A DNA stretch of 64,000 nt, taken from Salinimicrobium sp. TH3. GTDB lineage: Bacteria; Bacteroidota; Bacteroidia; Flavobacteriales; Flavobacteriaceae. Made by a program: the position numbers and the translations under genes. Positions 33,264 through 41,874 of the stretch are shown piece after piece (positions within the stretch are counted from its first letter, which is position 1; each line of letters begins with the position of its first letter). The notes beneath the pieces were generated by a model, which was given only the letters and a program-made list of their open reading frames with translations, made no database searches and was not told the DNA's origin. Location of the stretch: NCBI RefSeq assembly GCF_026676115.1, contig NZ_JAPONB010000003.1:124001-188000 (forward strand). Reading direction: 5' to 3'.

Positions 33264-33512
33264 GCCATTGCAGGCAGGAGGGGAGCGCAATTGGGAAATT
33301 TCCGCTTTTGTGCTGCTGCTGGTGTAAAAACGCAGAAAAAAAGCTATGTGATAAAACATCACTCAGCCGCAAGTGGCGCTTTTTTTGGCATTTTTGGAAG
33401 GTATAGTTTGTGAATAAAGCTGACTTCTGACCTATGTTGTTTGCCAGGAAAACCAGTCAAAAATGTCATTTCTAAGACCTCTTTGCAACGGACTTTAAAA
33501 TAAAACAACGGC
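33258..33512 (+). other. Cassette 23: non-coding, family B copy 2
   Basis: Nearly identical to the copy at 31246, including the downstream attC. Confidence 0.8.
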
Positions 33513-33642
33513 TCACAACACTATATAAAAACAATGCTAAATTTAGCCTCAAATCGAAACTCCGTGCTCGCTTGCTGCGCCTGATTGTCCTGCGGACAAT
33601 CAAGCTCGCTAGCTCGCACTGTTTTTATACGCCACGTTACCC
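33513..33642 (+). repeat. attC 23
   Basis: Family-B attC with the TATACGCCACGTT end. Confidence 0.9.
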
Positions 33643-33931
33643 AAAATGCCGCTGACAAACAAAACGCAGGAAAAAATAAAACTGACTCGGATAAATAACA
33701 GACCTCTAAAATGCCATTTTTGGAAGGAAAGAAAAAGTGAGTTTTAAATGAAAAATTGCGACGGATCACTCACTCAAGCGGAGAAAAAAAAGCAACTAAA
33801 AAACATCATTTTTGAGAGGTAAGAAAATCAGAGTTTCAAAATATAAAGCAGCGGATTCTCACTCAGATCTGAAAAACAAAAAAAATAGAACTTAGATTAC
33901 TCGGGCGGCTCACTCAGGCGGGCGGCACATT
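33637..33931 (+). other. Cassette 24: non-coding, family A
   Basis: Starts TTACCCAAAATGCCGCTGAC; two TTTTTGAGAGGTAAG-like or TTTTTGGAAGGAAAG blocks. More diverged from the 29224 and 38067 copies than those are from each other. No ORF. Confidence 0.75.
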
Positions 33932-34071
33932 GGGTAACAACGTATAAAAACAATGCTTAAATTAGTCTCGAATCGAAAGTCCGTGCTCACTTGCAACGCC
34001 TGATTGTCCTGCGGACAATCAAGCTCGCCAGCTCGCACTATTTTTATACGAGACGTTGTGAGCCATTGCAG
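33932..34071 (+). repeat. attC 24
   Basis: Common class. It closes cassette 24 (TTACCCAA/TTGGGTAA). Confidence 0.9.
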
Positions 34072-34311
34072 GCAGGAGGGGAGCGCAGTCGGGCAAACTC
34101 AGGTTGATCGGCAGCTGGAGTTATAAAAACAAAGCAAAAAAGCTACGTGATAAAAAATCACTCAGCCGCAAATGGTGCTTTTTTTGGCATTTTTGGAAGG
34201 TATAGTTTGTGAATAAAGCGGACTTTTGACCGATGGTGTTTACCAGGAAAACCAGTCAAAAAGGTCATTTTAAAGACCTCTTTGCAACGGACTTTAAATT
34301 AAAACAACGGC
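34066..34311 (+). other. Cassette 25: non-coding, family B copy 3 (diverged)
   Basis: The ends and the second half match the other B copies, but roughly 50 bases in the first half (from GCAGTCGGGCAAACTC) are replaced by different sequence, indicating block exchange or an old split within the family. Confidence 0.78.
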
Positions 34312-34442
34312 TCACAACACTATATAAAAACAATGCTAATTTTAGTCTCAAATCGAAACTCCGTCCTCGCTTGCTGCGCCTGATTGTCCTGCGGGCAATC
34401 AAGCTCGCTTAGCTCGCACTGTTTTTATACGCCACGTTGGCA
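34312..34442 (+). repeat. attC 25
   Basis: Family-B attC with a wobble in the inner hairpin (GATTGTCC/GGGCAATC). Confidence 0.9.
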
Positions 34443-34454
34443 CCAATTTGAAAA

Positions 34455-34868
34455 ATGATACTACTCTACTTCATAATAATACCGATTCTAATTTTCATTA
34501 TCTGGTTGGTAGTTCGAAAAAAATGGAAGGCATTACTTTGGACGGTAGCAAGTCTGACTGTTGTGGGAATTGCAGGATGGTATCTGTTTCTGTCGTTTGT
34601 ATCAGCAGCTTTTCAAGAGAAATGTGAGACTGTCAAGATTTGGGAAATAGAGGGGTATGAAATAAGAGAAAAAAGCTGCATCGGATTTGCAGGACCTCCC
34701 TGGTCTCCAATTTATCTGTATCAAAAGGACACTGAAATTGATTATGTGAATTATAAAACTGACTCTTGTTTAGTCGAGTTTACCACCGAGATTGGGAATA
34801 CTCTCCAATTTGATCTTTGTGAAGAGAAAATGACAGAAAAGAAAAAAACTGGTGCCAACAACATATAA
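34455..34868 (+). CDS. Cassette 26: membrane-anchored protein ended by the attC
   Basis: 137 aa. Two N-terminal helices (residues 2-17 and 25-50) precede an exported-looking domain with three cysteines (EKCETVKIW, EKSCIGFAG, DSCLVEF). The last residues KTGANNI and the stop come from attC 26. No family recognised. Confidence 0.63.
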   Translation: MILLYFIIIPILIFIIWLVVRKKWKALLWTVASLTVVGIAGWYLFLSFVSAAFQEKCETVKIWEIEGYEIREKSCIGFAGPPWSPIYLYQKDTEIDYVNYKTDSCLVEFTTEIGNTLQFDLCEEKMTEKKKTGANNI

Positions 34869-34981
34869 AAACAATGCTCAAACCTGTCTCAATTCGAAAG
34901 CCGTGCTCGCTTGCAACCCCTGATTGTCCTGCGGACAATCAAGCTCGCCAGCTCGCACAGTTTTTATACGAGACGTTGTGA
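34853..34981 (+). repeat. attC 26
   Basis: Common class. It closes cassette 26 (TTGGCACC/GGTGCCAA) and carries the stop codon of that gene. Confidence 0.9.
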
Positions 34982-35231
34982 GCCATTGCAGGCAGGAGGG
35001 GAGCGCAATTGGGAAATTTCCGCTTTTGTGCTGCTGCTGGTGTAAAAACGCAGAAAAAAAGCTACATGATAAAACATCACTCAGCCGCAAGTGGCGCTTT
35101 TTTTGGCATTTTTGGAAGGTATAGTTTGTGAATAAAGCGGACTTTTGACCGATGGTGTTTACCAGGAAAACCAGTCAAAAAGGTCATTTTAAAGACCTCT
35201 TTGCAACGGACTTTAAATTAAAACAACGGCT
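34976..35231 (+). other. Cassette 27: non-coding, family B copy 4
   Basis: The first half matches copies 1 and 2; the second half (CGGACTTTTGACCGATGGTG) matches copies 3, 5 and 6. Confidence 0.8.
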
Positions 35232-35360
35232 CACAACACTATATAAAAACAATGCTAAATTTAGTCTCAAATCGAAACTCCGTCCTCGCTTGCTGCGCCT
35301 GATTGTCCTGCGGACAATCAAGCTCGCTAGCTCGCACTGTTTTTATACGCCACGTTACCT
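35232..35360 (+). repeat. attC 27
   Basis: Family-B attC with the TATACGCCACGTT end. Confidence 0.9.
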
Positions 35361-35618
35361 CACATTATTCACTCGAAAGACAGTTCTTTTTTGCCATTTT
35401 TGAGAGGTAAGGTTTCTGATTATGCCAATCGCAGTTTCCGGTTCAAAAAGTCGGTTCCTAAAAGCCATTTTTTAGACCTCTATTTGGCAACGGTTCTGGT
35501 CAATCACGAAGCGGACTTTACTCGGACGTGGAAGCATCGGTTCGGTTTAAGCTGGATGTTAGGGAAAATATGAACATTAACTCATAGCTGGAATGGTCAC
35601 AGCGGACAAACAAACGTG
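35355..35618 (+). other. Cassette 28: non-coding, family C copy 2
   Basis: Same start, TTTTTGAGAGGTAAGG block, CATTTTTTAGACCTCT block and end as the copy at 32867, with scattered substitutions. No ORF. Confidence 0.75.
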
Positions 35619-35750
35619 AGGTAACAACATATAAAAACAATGCTTATTTTAGTCTCGAATCGTATGTCTGTGCGTACTTGCTGCATCTGATTTTCCTGCG
35701 GAAAATCATCGCCGGCAATCGCCGCACTGTTTTTATACGAGACGTTGCCA
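35619..35750 (+). repeat. attC 28
   Basis: Second class, matching attC 22, so it belongs to the C cassette upstream. Confidence 0.9.
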
Positions 35751-35755
35751 CAAAT

Positions 35756-36205
35756 ATGAAAAACATCAAACTCTTTATCTTATTCCTTGTCTCAAGTGTT
35801 CTTTTCTCTTGCTTAAACTTCGATCAACCCTCTGAACAGCAGTATGTGGATTATCAGATGGACAGTGTAAAAGAAATAATAATCACAAATGAGAAAACCG
35901 GGGTTGAGCAAAAAATAGCGGATAAGGAAGAATTAAGTAATTTATCCAAGTTCCTAAAGGACAGTACAAGTTATTTTCCTACTGACCTTATCGAATGGAA
36001 CGGTGTAAAACCGACGCATCACTTTAAATTCATTAGGGAAGTTGATACTCTGACTCTCGCCCTTTATCCGACATCAGAACAAGAAAAAATCGAAGTTGCT
36101 TATTTTGATCCTGAGGAGTTAAAAATTAAGGATTCGTATAAAGAATATAAAAGATTTCTAATTCATCGAGATATCTTAAATTTTGTATCTAATTCAACGG
36201 ATTAA
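35756..36205 (+). CDS. Cassette 29: lipoprotein
   Basis: 149 aa starting 11 bases after the crossover. Signal with lipobox LFSCL (Cys19). The mature domain (QMDSVKEIIITNEKTGVEQ...HFKFIREVDTLTLALYPTS) is beta-rich and small. Proteins of this look occur as orphans in Flavobacteriaceae; no function is known to me. Confidence 0.66.
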   Translation: MKNIKLFILFLVSSVLFSCLNFDQPSEQQYVDYQMDSVKEIIITNEKTGVEQKIADKEELSNLSKFLKDSTSYFPTDLIEWNGVKPTHHFKFIREVDTLTLALYPTSEQEKIEVAYFDPEELKIKDSYKEYKRFLIHRDILNFVSNSTD

Positions 36206-36213
36206 AATACTTG

Positions 36214-36343
36214 TGGCAACAACGTATAAAAACAATGCTTAAACCTGTTTCGAATCGAAGTTCCGTGCTCGCTTGCAACGCCTGATTGTCCTGCGGACAA
36301 TCACGCCCGCCAGATCGCACAGTTTTTATACGAGACGTTGCCA
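36214..36343 (+). repeat. attC 29
   Basis: Common class with CGCCCGCCAGATCGCAC on the right. It closes cassette 29 (TTGCCACA/TGTGGCAA). Confidence 0.9.
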
Positions 36344-36774
36344 AAAACACCGCTGATCAACAGAACGTAAATATTCAATTTTAAAGAGTTATGAAATTTT
36401 TGCCTTACTTGAAGTATCTATTTTTAATTGTTAGTATTATAATCTTCACCCTTTACATATTTGGCAATAATTATATAAATAAATACACGCTTGCATTTGG
36501 TTTTATTTTGATTTTCAGTGTGCCAGTTTTAAACAGATATGAAAAGCAGCGGATTTCTCACTCGAACGGAGAAAAAAAGAAGCACTGAAAATATAATTTT
36601 TGAGAGGTAAGAAAATTGGCGTTTCAAAACTAAATTCAGCGGACTTTCTCACTCAATTGGAGAAAAACAATCTGATATAAAAATGCCTTTTTTGAGAGGT
36701 AAGAAAACTTAAACTTTAAAAGCAATACGCAACGGATTAAAAGCGACGCGGCTCACTCGGGCGGGCGGTGCATT
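36338..36774 (+). other. Cassette 30: chimeric family-A cassette
   Basis: Starts TTGCCAAAAACACCGCTGA and ends GCATTTGGCAA as the A copies do, with two TTTTTGAGAGGTAAG blocks at about 36594 and 36688, but holds an ORF in place of the first block. Confidence 0.65.
36391..36588 (+). CDS. Cassette 30: small membrane protein fused onto family-A DNA
   Basis: 65 aa with two hydrophobic segments (about 9-27 and 32-46). The last 18 codons (from NRYEKQRISHSNG) are read out of sequence belonging to the family-A repeat (AGCGGATTTCTCACTCGAACG...). The rest of the cassette to 36774 is ordinary family-A DNA, as is its first 30 bases, so a coding segment appears to have been inserted into, or replaced part of, a non-coding cassette. 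Confidence 0.5.
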   Translation: MKFLPYLKYLFLIVSIIIFTLYIFGNNYINKYTLAFGFILIFSVPVLNRYEKQRISHSNGEKKKH

Positions 36775-36905
36775 TGGCAACAATGTATAAAAACAATGCT
36801 ATCTTAGTGTCGAATCGAAAGTCTGTGCGTACTTGCTGCGTCTGATTTTCCTGCGGAAAATCATCGCCGGCAATCGCCGCACGGTTTTTATACGGGACGT
36901 TGGCA
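36775..36905 (+). repeat. attC 30
   Basis: Second class (GATTTTCC/GGAAAATC). It closes cassette 30. Confidence 0.9.
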
Positions 36906-36943
36906 TTAATTAGAAAACGGAGGAAACTGACCTCAAATATAAA

Positions 36944-37129
36944 ATGGATTTAGTAGATATAATTATAGGTGCTTTATTGATTCTCATCGGAATTCTGGTA
37001 TTAATATTTGCAAAAAGTCAATCTAAAGATGTTGGGAGCCGATTCGGGTACGTCTATAGAATTTATATTGGCGGATTCGGATTTTTATTGATCGGCATTG
37101 TTATGATAGTTCGTGAAATTATGAATTAA
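36944..37129 (+). CDS. Cassette 31: two-helix membrane peptide
   Basis: 61 aa: helices at about 5-23 (IIIGALLILIGILVLIFA) and 41-57 (IGGFGFLLIGIVMIV) joined by a polar loop. The size recalls small holin-like or phage-shock-like proteins, but nothing specific is recognised. Confidence 0.6.
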   Translation: MDLVDIIIGALLILIGILVLIFAKSQSKDVGSRFGYVYRIYIGGFGFLLIGIVMIVREIMN

Positions 37130-37190
37130 ACTCGAGCAGATTCGGATCGTTGAAATCAAAAAAAGTTCGAGAACAGCGGCTTAAAACTAA

Positions 37191-37319
37191 TGCCAACAAC
37201 ATATAAAAACAATGCTTAGATCAGTCTCAATTCGAAATTTCGTGCTCGCTTGCTTAGCTGATTGTCCTGCGGACAATCACGCTCGCCAGCTCGCACAGTT
37301 TTTATACGAGACGTTGCCA
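37191..37319 (+). repeat. attC 31
   Basis: Common class. It closes cassette 31 (TTGGCATTA/TAATGCCAA). Confidence 0.9.
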
Positions 37320-37324
37320 CACAT

Positions 37325-37933
37325 ATGAGAAAAACTGCCTTCATAGCGTCTTTATTACTGATTCTAAGTTGTAAAACAAGAACAACGGAGATTCGATATT
37401 ATCCAACCTTTCCGATTTCGAAACAGGATTCAATTGAGAAACTAGACCTGGATAAAACAAATATGAATTTTAGGGAAATCACAAGTTGGATCGGTCAAAA
37501 TCAATACAACGAAGTAAAGTCAGTTATTGAATTTAAAGACGGTCAGATTTTAAAAAAGATTAAACCATATGTTCGTGGGAACGGACTCTATAGAGAAAGG
37601 AACATTTTAAGCATTACATCTGATTCGATACTCATTGACGATGGTTATCCAATTAGCGAATTAAAATGGTTACTTAAAAGGCATTATACCAATAATGGAA
37701 AAAATTGGCGGTATCCTGATTCGTCTGTACGTGCCGGAGTTGAAATTACTCTGGACACCAACAGAACCGCAAACGAACTGAAAAATTCTTTAATAAATCT
37801 AACCCGAACGTTTGACGAAGTTAATAGTGAAGTAAAAGATACGCTTCAGTTGAAATTTATTTTCGATTATTTCAGACAAATTCCCCCGCCACCACCACCG
37901 CCAAAACCGGATAATATTAATAAAGGAGGGTAA
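37325..37933 (+). CDS. Cassette 32: lipoprotein with PPPPPPP tail, family F2
   Basis: 202 aa starting 11 bases after the crossover; lipobox LILSC (Cys16). The C-terminal region (LINLTRTFDEVNSEV, LKFIFDYF, then IPPPPPPPKPDN) parallels that of cassette 18. The tail ends in basic residues after the proline run. Confidence 0.68.
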   Translation: MRKTAFIASLLLILSCKTRTTEIRYYPTFPISKQDSIEKLDLDKTNMNFREITSWIGQNQYNEVKSVIEFKDGQILKKIKPYVRGNGLYRERNILSITSDSILIDDGYPISELKWLLKRHYTNNGKNWRYPDSSVRAGVEITLDTNRTANELKNSLINLTRTFDEVNSEVKDTLQLKFIFDYFRQIPPPPPPPKPDNINKGG

Positions 37934-37942
37934 AAATACGTG

Positions 37943-38072
37943 TGGCAACAACATATAAAAACAATGCTCAAACCTGTCTCGATTCGAAAGTCTGTGCTCA
38001 CTTGCAACACTTGATTGTCCTGCGGACAATCAAGCTCGCCAGCTCGCACTGTTTTTATACGAGACGTTGCCA
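37943..38072 (+). repeat. attC 32
   Basis: Common class; left flank AACACTTGATTG. It closes cassette 32 (TTGCCACA/TGTGGCAA). Confidence 0.9.
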
Positions 38073-38415
38073 AAAATGCTGCTGACCAACGAAACGTGGG
38101 AAAAATAAAACCTGACTCAAATATAACAGACTTCTAAAATGCCATTTTTGAAAGGAAAGAAAAATTGAGTTTTAAAAGAAGGATTGCGGCGGATCATTCA
38201 CTCAGGCGGAGAAAAAAAAGAAGCTGTAAAAACATCATTTTTGAGAGGTAAGAAAAATTGAGTTTCGAAAGAAAGTGCAGCGGACTTTCTCACTCAACCG
38301 GAGAAATAAATCGGACGTAAAAATGCCTTTTTGAGAGGTAAGAAAAAATAAACTTTAAAAACAAAACGCAGCGGATTGAAAAACGAAACGGCTCACTCTG
38401 ACGGGCAGCACTATT
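38067..38415 (+). other. Cassette 33: non-coding, family A
   Basis: Three-block A copy almost identical to 29224-29575, yet followed by a second-class attC instead of the common class: the body and the attC have been reassorted. Confidence 0.8.
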
Positions 38416-38546
38416 TGGCAACAATGTATAAAAACAATGCTATCTTAGAGTCGATTCGAAAGTATGTGCGTACTTGCTGCGTCTGATTTTCCTGCGGAAA
38501 ATCAACGCTGGCAATCGCCGCACTGTTTTTATACGAGACGTTGGCA
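38416..38546 (+). repeat. attC 33
   Basis: Second class (GATTTTCC/GGAAAATC). Confidence 0.9.
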
Positions 38547-38563
38547 TACATTAAACTCAAAAT

Positions 38564-39025
38564 ATGAAAAAAACATTACTTCTGTTGCTTTTACTTTTTC
38601 CGATCATCTTATTCGGACAGGCTGAAAAAAGTATAGATTCTTTAAACTACGCAGGGATAAAAATTGCCGTACCTGAAAATTGTATTGCAGCTTCAGCATA
38701 TGAACTATTGGACTGCAACGGTTCAACTATACAGTGGTTGTATCTTAACCAAGAAATGCTAAAAACTGTTCCAGAACAATTTATTACTCAATTCAGCAGC
38801 CAACAAAACTTCAAAAGAAAATCAGATATTTCATTAAAATCATTTGGATTTGATTTACAAGGAGTTGTGTTTAAAATAGAAAATCAAAATAGAGATATGT
38901 TCAAAATCATAGCCTATGGTACAGTTAATAACCAACCCTTAATTTTAAATATTGGCACCGACAAAAGAATAAAGCGGACTGAAGATCTCTCGGACTTTTT
39001 ACAGAAACTAATAAGCGTTAAGTAA
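38564..39025 (+). CDS. Cassette 34: secreted protein
   Basis: 153 aa with a signal peptide ending ILFGQ (residue 19). The mature part has NCIAASAYELLDCNG, which could form a disulfide, and alternating strands. It looks like a small periplasmic protein; no family recognised. Confidence 0.65.
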   Translation: MKKTLLLLLLLFPIILFGQAEKSIDSLNYAGIKIAVPENCIAASAYELLDCNGSTIQWLYLNQEMLKTVPEQFITQFSSQQNFKRKSDISLKSFGFDLQGVVFKIENQNRDMFKIIAYGTVNNQPLILNIGTDKRIKRTEDLSDFLQKLISVK

Positions 39026-39031
39026 AACGTA

Positions 39032-39160
39032 TGCCAACAATATATAAAAACAATGCTTAAACCTTTCTCGAATCGAAACTTCTTGTTCGCTTGCTTAGCG
39101 GATTGTCCTGCGGACAATCACGCTCGCCAGCTTGCACAGTTTTTATACGAGACGTTGTGC
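39032..39160 (+). repeat. attC 34
   Basis: Common class. It closes cassette 34 (TTGGCATAC/GTATGCCAA). Confidence 0.9.
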
Positions 39161-39194
39161 GCAAGCTAAAAAAACACAACTCAAAAACATTTCA

Positions 39195-39728
39195 ATGAAG
39201 AACCTATATCTGTTCATTTTTGCTTCTTTAATAACTACAGTCTCCTCTTTTGCACAAGATCCTGGTAATTATTACAAAAGCTGTATGGATTCAAAATTGA
39301 GCCACAAAGGAATTGATTTTTATCAAGAAATGGATAAAGCGGAGAAGCTTTTAATCAAGAACGGAGTACTGCAAGGAACTGACAGGAAAGACTATTTATA
39401 TGCTTTCACCAAACTCTTTGAGAATGAAAACCAGGCGGACCTTTACGCAAAGATTGACCAAGAATTTTTAACCGATTTAGATCTCTATTCTGTTTCCTTA
39501 GAATTGTTTTCCTTTTGCTCAGACATAGAAATCCTTGACAATAAAAATGGTTGTAACTGCTTGAATATTAATAAAAATATTTTGAAAAAGTTCGTTCGCC
39601 GACCTTACAACGATGAAGAATTATTGGATGATATGTTTGTTTTTACGGATTTTGGAGATGATGTTTTAAGGAAGCATATGACCTATTTGTTCTTGCTTAA
39701 TCTTAAGATAAAATACGGGAAAAAGTAA
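39195..39728 (+). CDS. Cassette 35: secreted protein, family F1
   Basis: 177 aa with a signal peptide ending VSSFAQ. The section FYQEMDKAEKLLIKNGVLQG and TDRKDYLYAFTKLFEN aligns by eye with FFDTIADFEEKLVSNNVLEG and NKKDYKNLIDLLEK of cassette 46. Several cysteines (SCMDSK, FSFCSD, CNCLN) suggest an oxidising compartment. Unlike its relatives it is not lipidated. Confidence 0.68.
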   Translation: MKNLYLFIFASLITTVSSFAQDPGNYYKSCMDSKLSHKGIDFYQEMDKAEKLLIKNGVLQGTDRKDYLYAFTKLFENENQADLYAKIDQEFLTDLDLYSVSLELFSFCSDIEILDNKNGCNCLNINKNILKKFVRRPYNDEELLDDMFVFTDFGDDVLRKHMTYLFLLNLKIKYGKK

Positions 39729-39738
39729 AAAAGCCTGC

Positions 39739-39868
39739 GCACAACAACATATAAAAACAATGCTAAAATAAGTCTCGAATCGAAACTTTTTGCTCGCTTG
39801 CAACGCCTGATTGTCCTGCGGACAATCAAGCTCGCCAGCTCGCACTGTTTTTATACGAAACGTTGTGA
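39739..39868 (+). repeat. attC 35
   Basis: Common class. It closes cassette 35 (TTGTGCGCA/TGCGCACAA). Confidence 0.9.
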
Positions 39869-40117
39869 GCCATTGCAGGCAGGAGGGGAGCGCAATTAGG
39901 AAATTTCCGCTTTTGTGCTGCTGCTGGTGTAAAAACGCAGAAAAAAAGCTACGTGAAAAAACATTACTCAGCCGCAAGTGGCGCTTTTTTTGGCATTTTT
40001 GGAAGGTATAGTTTGTGAATAAAGCGGACTTTTGACCGATGGTGTTTACCAGGAAAACCAGTCAAAAAGGTCATTTTAAAGACCTCTTTGCAACGGACTT
40101 TAAATTAAAACAACGGC
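39863..40117 (+). other. Cassette 36: non-coding, family B copy 5
   Basis: Practically the same as the copy at 41869, including GCAATTAGGAAATTTCC and CTACGTGAAAAAACATTACTC variants. Confidence 0.8.
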
Positions 40118-40248
40118 TCACAACACTATATAAAAACAATGCTAAATTTAGTCTCAAATCGAAACTCCGTCCTCGCTTGCTGCGCTTGATTGTCCTGCGG
40201 ACAATCAAGCTCGCTTAGCTCGCACTGTTTTTATACGCCACGTTGGCA
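40118..40248 (+). repeat. attC 36
   Basis: Family-B attC with the TATACGCCACGTT end. Confidence 0.9.
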
Positions 40249-40259
40249 ACCATTAAGAA

Positions 40260-41363
40260 ATGAAACTCTTACATATATTAATAACTCTCCTTTTCTGTAC
40301 TGCCACTTTTGGACAGAAAGTGACTTATAACCATATTGTGGACTCTTCAGACCAGGACATAATAGAAGTAATGAAATTGTTTGAAAACTATTTAGCTTCA
40401 AATCCTCAAAATAAATTGGAAAGTCCGTATTGGAATTCTACCGAGCAGGAAAAACACAAAAACTTTGACTTCTTAGAAAGTGAATTTCAACCTTCGCTAT
40501 ATATGGGATTTCCCGTCCACATGCTGAGTATAAAATCTGATAATAACACCTATAAAATCAAAGCTCAATTTTCTTACACTAAAGAAGATGGAACACCATA
40601 TATTTTAGCCATAGTAAACTATCAAGCTAAAAAGGAAAACGGCAAATTCAAACTTTACAATTGGCTGACAGATAGCCGAAAAAAATGGAATTGTACCACT
40701 GTCGGTTTGGTAGATTTTTACTATCCAGAATATCACGAATTTAATTATGATAAAGCTAATCAGCTAAATGACTTTATAAAGGAAACCTGTAAAAATTTAG
40801 GAGTTAGCCCTAAACCATTTGAATATTATTTAGCGGACGATTATGATGAAATCCAGAGATTAAAGGGAATTGATTATTATATCGGACAGGGTGGAGAAAC
40901 CAGACCCAGTGGAAAAGCGGCTGATGACAAAGTCTATTGTGGAGGCTTAGGTGAATATTACCCACACGAGGTTTTTCACGTTCAAATAGATGACCATTTT
41001 CCTGAAAAACATTTCTGGGTTTCGGAAGGTGTAGCAACCTTTTTGGGTGGCAGCCGAGGAAAAACTCTGGAATGGCATATAAAACGGACAAATCAATATT
41101 TAAAAGAACATCCTGAAATAAATTTAAACGATATGCTTAGGTTGGCCAATTTGGATAACCGAACAGCTTATCATTACGTCTTGGGAGGTTTAATCGCCAA
41201 GAGAATTTTTGAAAAAGGCGGATGGAACCTTTTAAAAAAATTTATGAGAAGTGGGAAAACAGATGAAGAATATTATGTGGCAATTGAAAATCATTTGGGT
41301 GTAAAGAAAACGGATTTAAATACTTACCTGAGAAATCAAATAGAAATTGAGGCAAGAAAATAA
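40260..41363 (+). CDS. Cassette 37: secreted gluzincin-type metallopeptidase
   Basis: 367 aa, the longest cassette gene. It has a signal peptide ending TATFGQ (residue 19) and a zinc-protease signature H236-E-V-F-H240 with a downstream E256 in WVSEGVATFLGG, the arrangement of gluzincins related to M1-type peptidases. The N-terminal 140 residues look like an NTF2-like or beta-rich exported module. It is probably active in the periplasm or outside the cell; its substrate is unknown. Confidence 0.72.
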   Translation: MKLLHILITLLFCTATFGQKVTYNHIVDSSDQDIIEVMKLFENYLASNPQNKLESPYWNSTEQEKHKNFDFLESEFQPSLYMGFPVHMLSIKSDNNTYKIKAQFSYTKEDGTPYILAIVNYQAKKENGKFKLYNWLTDSRKKWNCTTVGLVDFYYPEYHEFNYDKANQLNDFIKETCKNLGVSPKPFEYYLADDYDEIQRLKGIDYYIGQGGETRPSGKAADDKVYCGGLGEYYPHEVFHVQIDDHFPEKHFWVSEGVATFLGGSRGKTLEWHIKRTNQYLKEHPEINLNDMLRLANLDNRTAYHYVLGGLIAKRIFEKGGWNLLKKFMRSGKTDEEYYVAIENHLGVKKTDLNTYLRNQIEIEARK

Positions 41364-41367
41364 CGGT

Positions 41368-41497
41368 TGCCAACAACATATAAAAACAATGCTCAAACCT
41401 GTCCCAATTCGAAACTTCGTGCTCGTCTGCAGCGCTTGATTGTCCTGCGGACAATCACCCTCGCCAGCTCGCACTTTTTTTATACGGGACGTTGTAG
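41368..41497 (+). repeat. attC 37
   Basis: Common class with GTCTGCAGCGCTTGATTG on the left and CACTTTTTTTATACG on the right. It closes cassette 37 (TTGGCAACC/GGTTGCCAA). Confidence 0.9.
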
Positions 41498-41528
41498 CAC
41501 ATCAAAAAAAGGAAGCGAATAAAATAAA

Positions 41529-41726
41529 ATGAGACTAATTTTTTTCCCCATAGGGATTCTGATCATTAGGTTACGGACAAGGAATTTTTCGAAATCCATA
41601 GGTGATTCTTTTTCAGAACAGGACATAGTCGACGAAGGTGCTTATTATCTGATGAGGATTGGGTTATTAGTAGTTCTTCCAATAGTAATTCTGTATCTGA
41701 TTCTCAAGAAAACGGACATAATCTAA
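41529..41726 (+). CDS. Cassette 38: small membrane protein
   Basis: 65 aa with an N-terminal hydrophobic stretch (LIFFPIGILII) and a C-terminal helix (IGLLVVLPIVILYLIL) flanking an acidic loop. No family recognised. Confidence 0.58.
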   Translation: MRLIFFPIGILIIRLRTRNFSKSIGDSFSEQDIVDEGAYYLMRIGLLVVLPIVILYLILKKTDII

Positions 41727-41744
41727 CGGAAGTAAAAAGACGTG

Positions 41745-41874
41745 CTACAACAACATATAAAAACAATGCTCAAACCTGTCTCAAATCGAAAGTCCGTGCT
41801 CGCTTGCAACGCCTGATTGTCCTGCGGACAATCAAGCTCGCCAGCTCGCACAGTTTTTATACGAGACGTTGTGA
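41745..41874 (+). repeat. attC 38
   Basis: Common class. It closes cassette 38 (TTGTAGCAC/GTGCTACAA). Confidence 0.9.
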
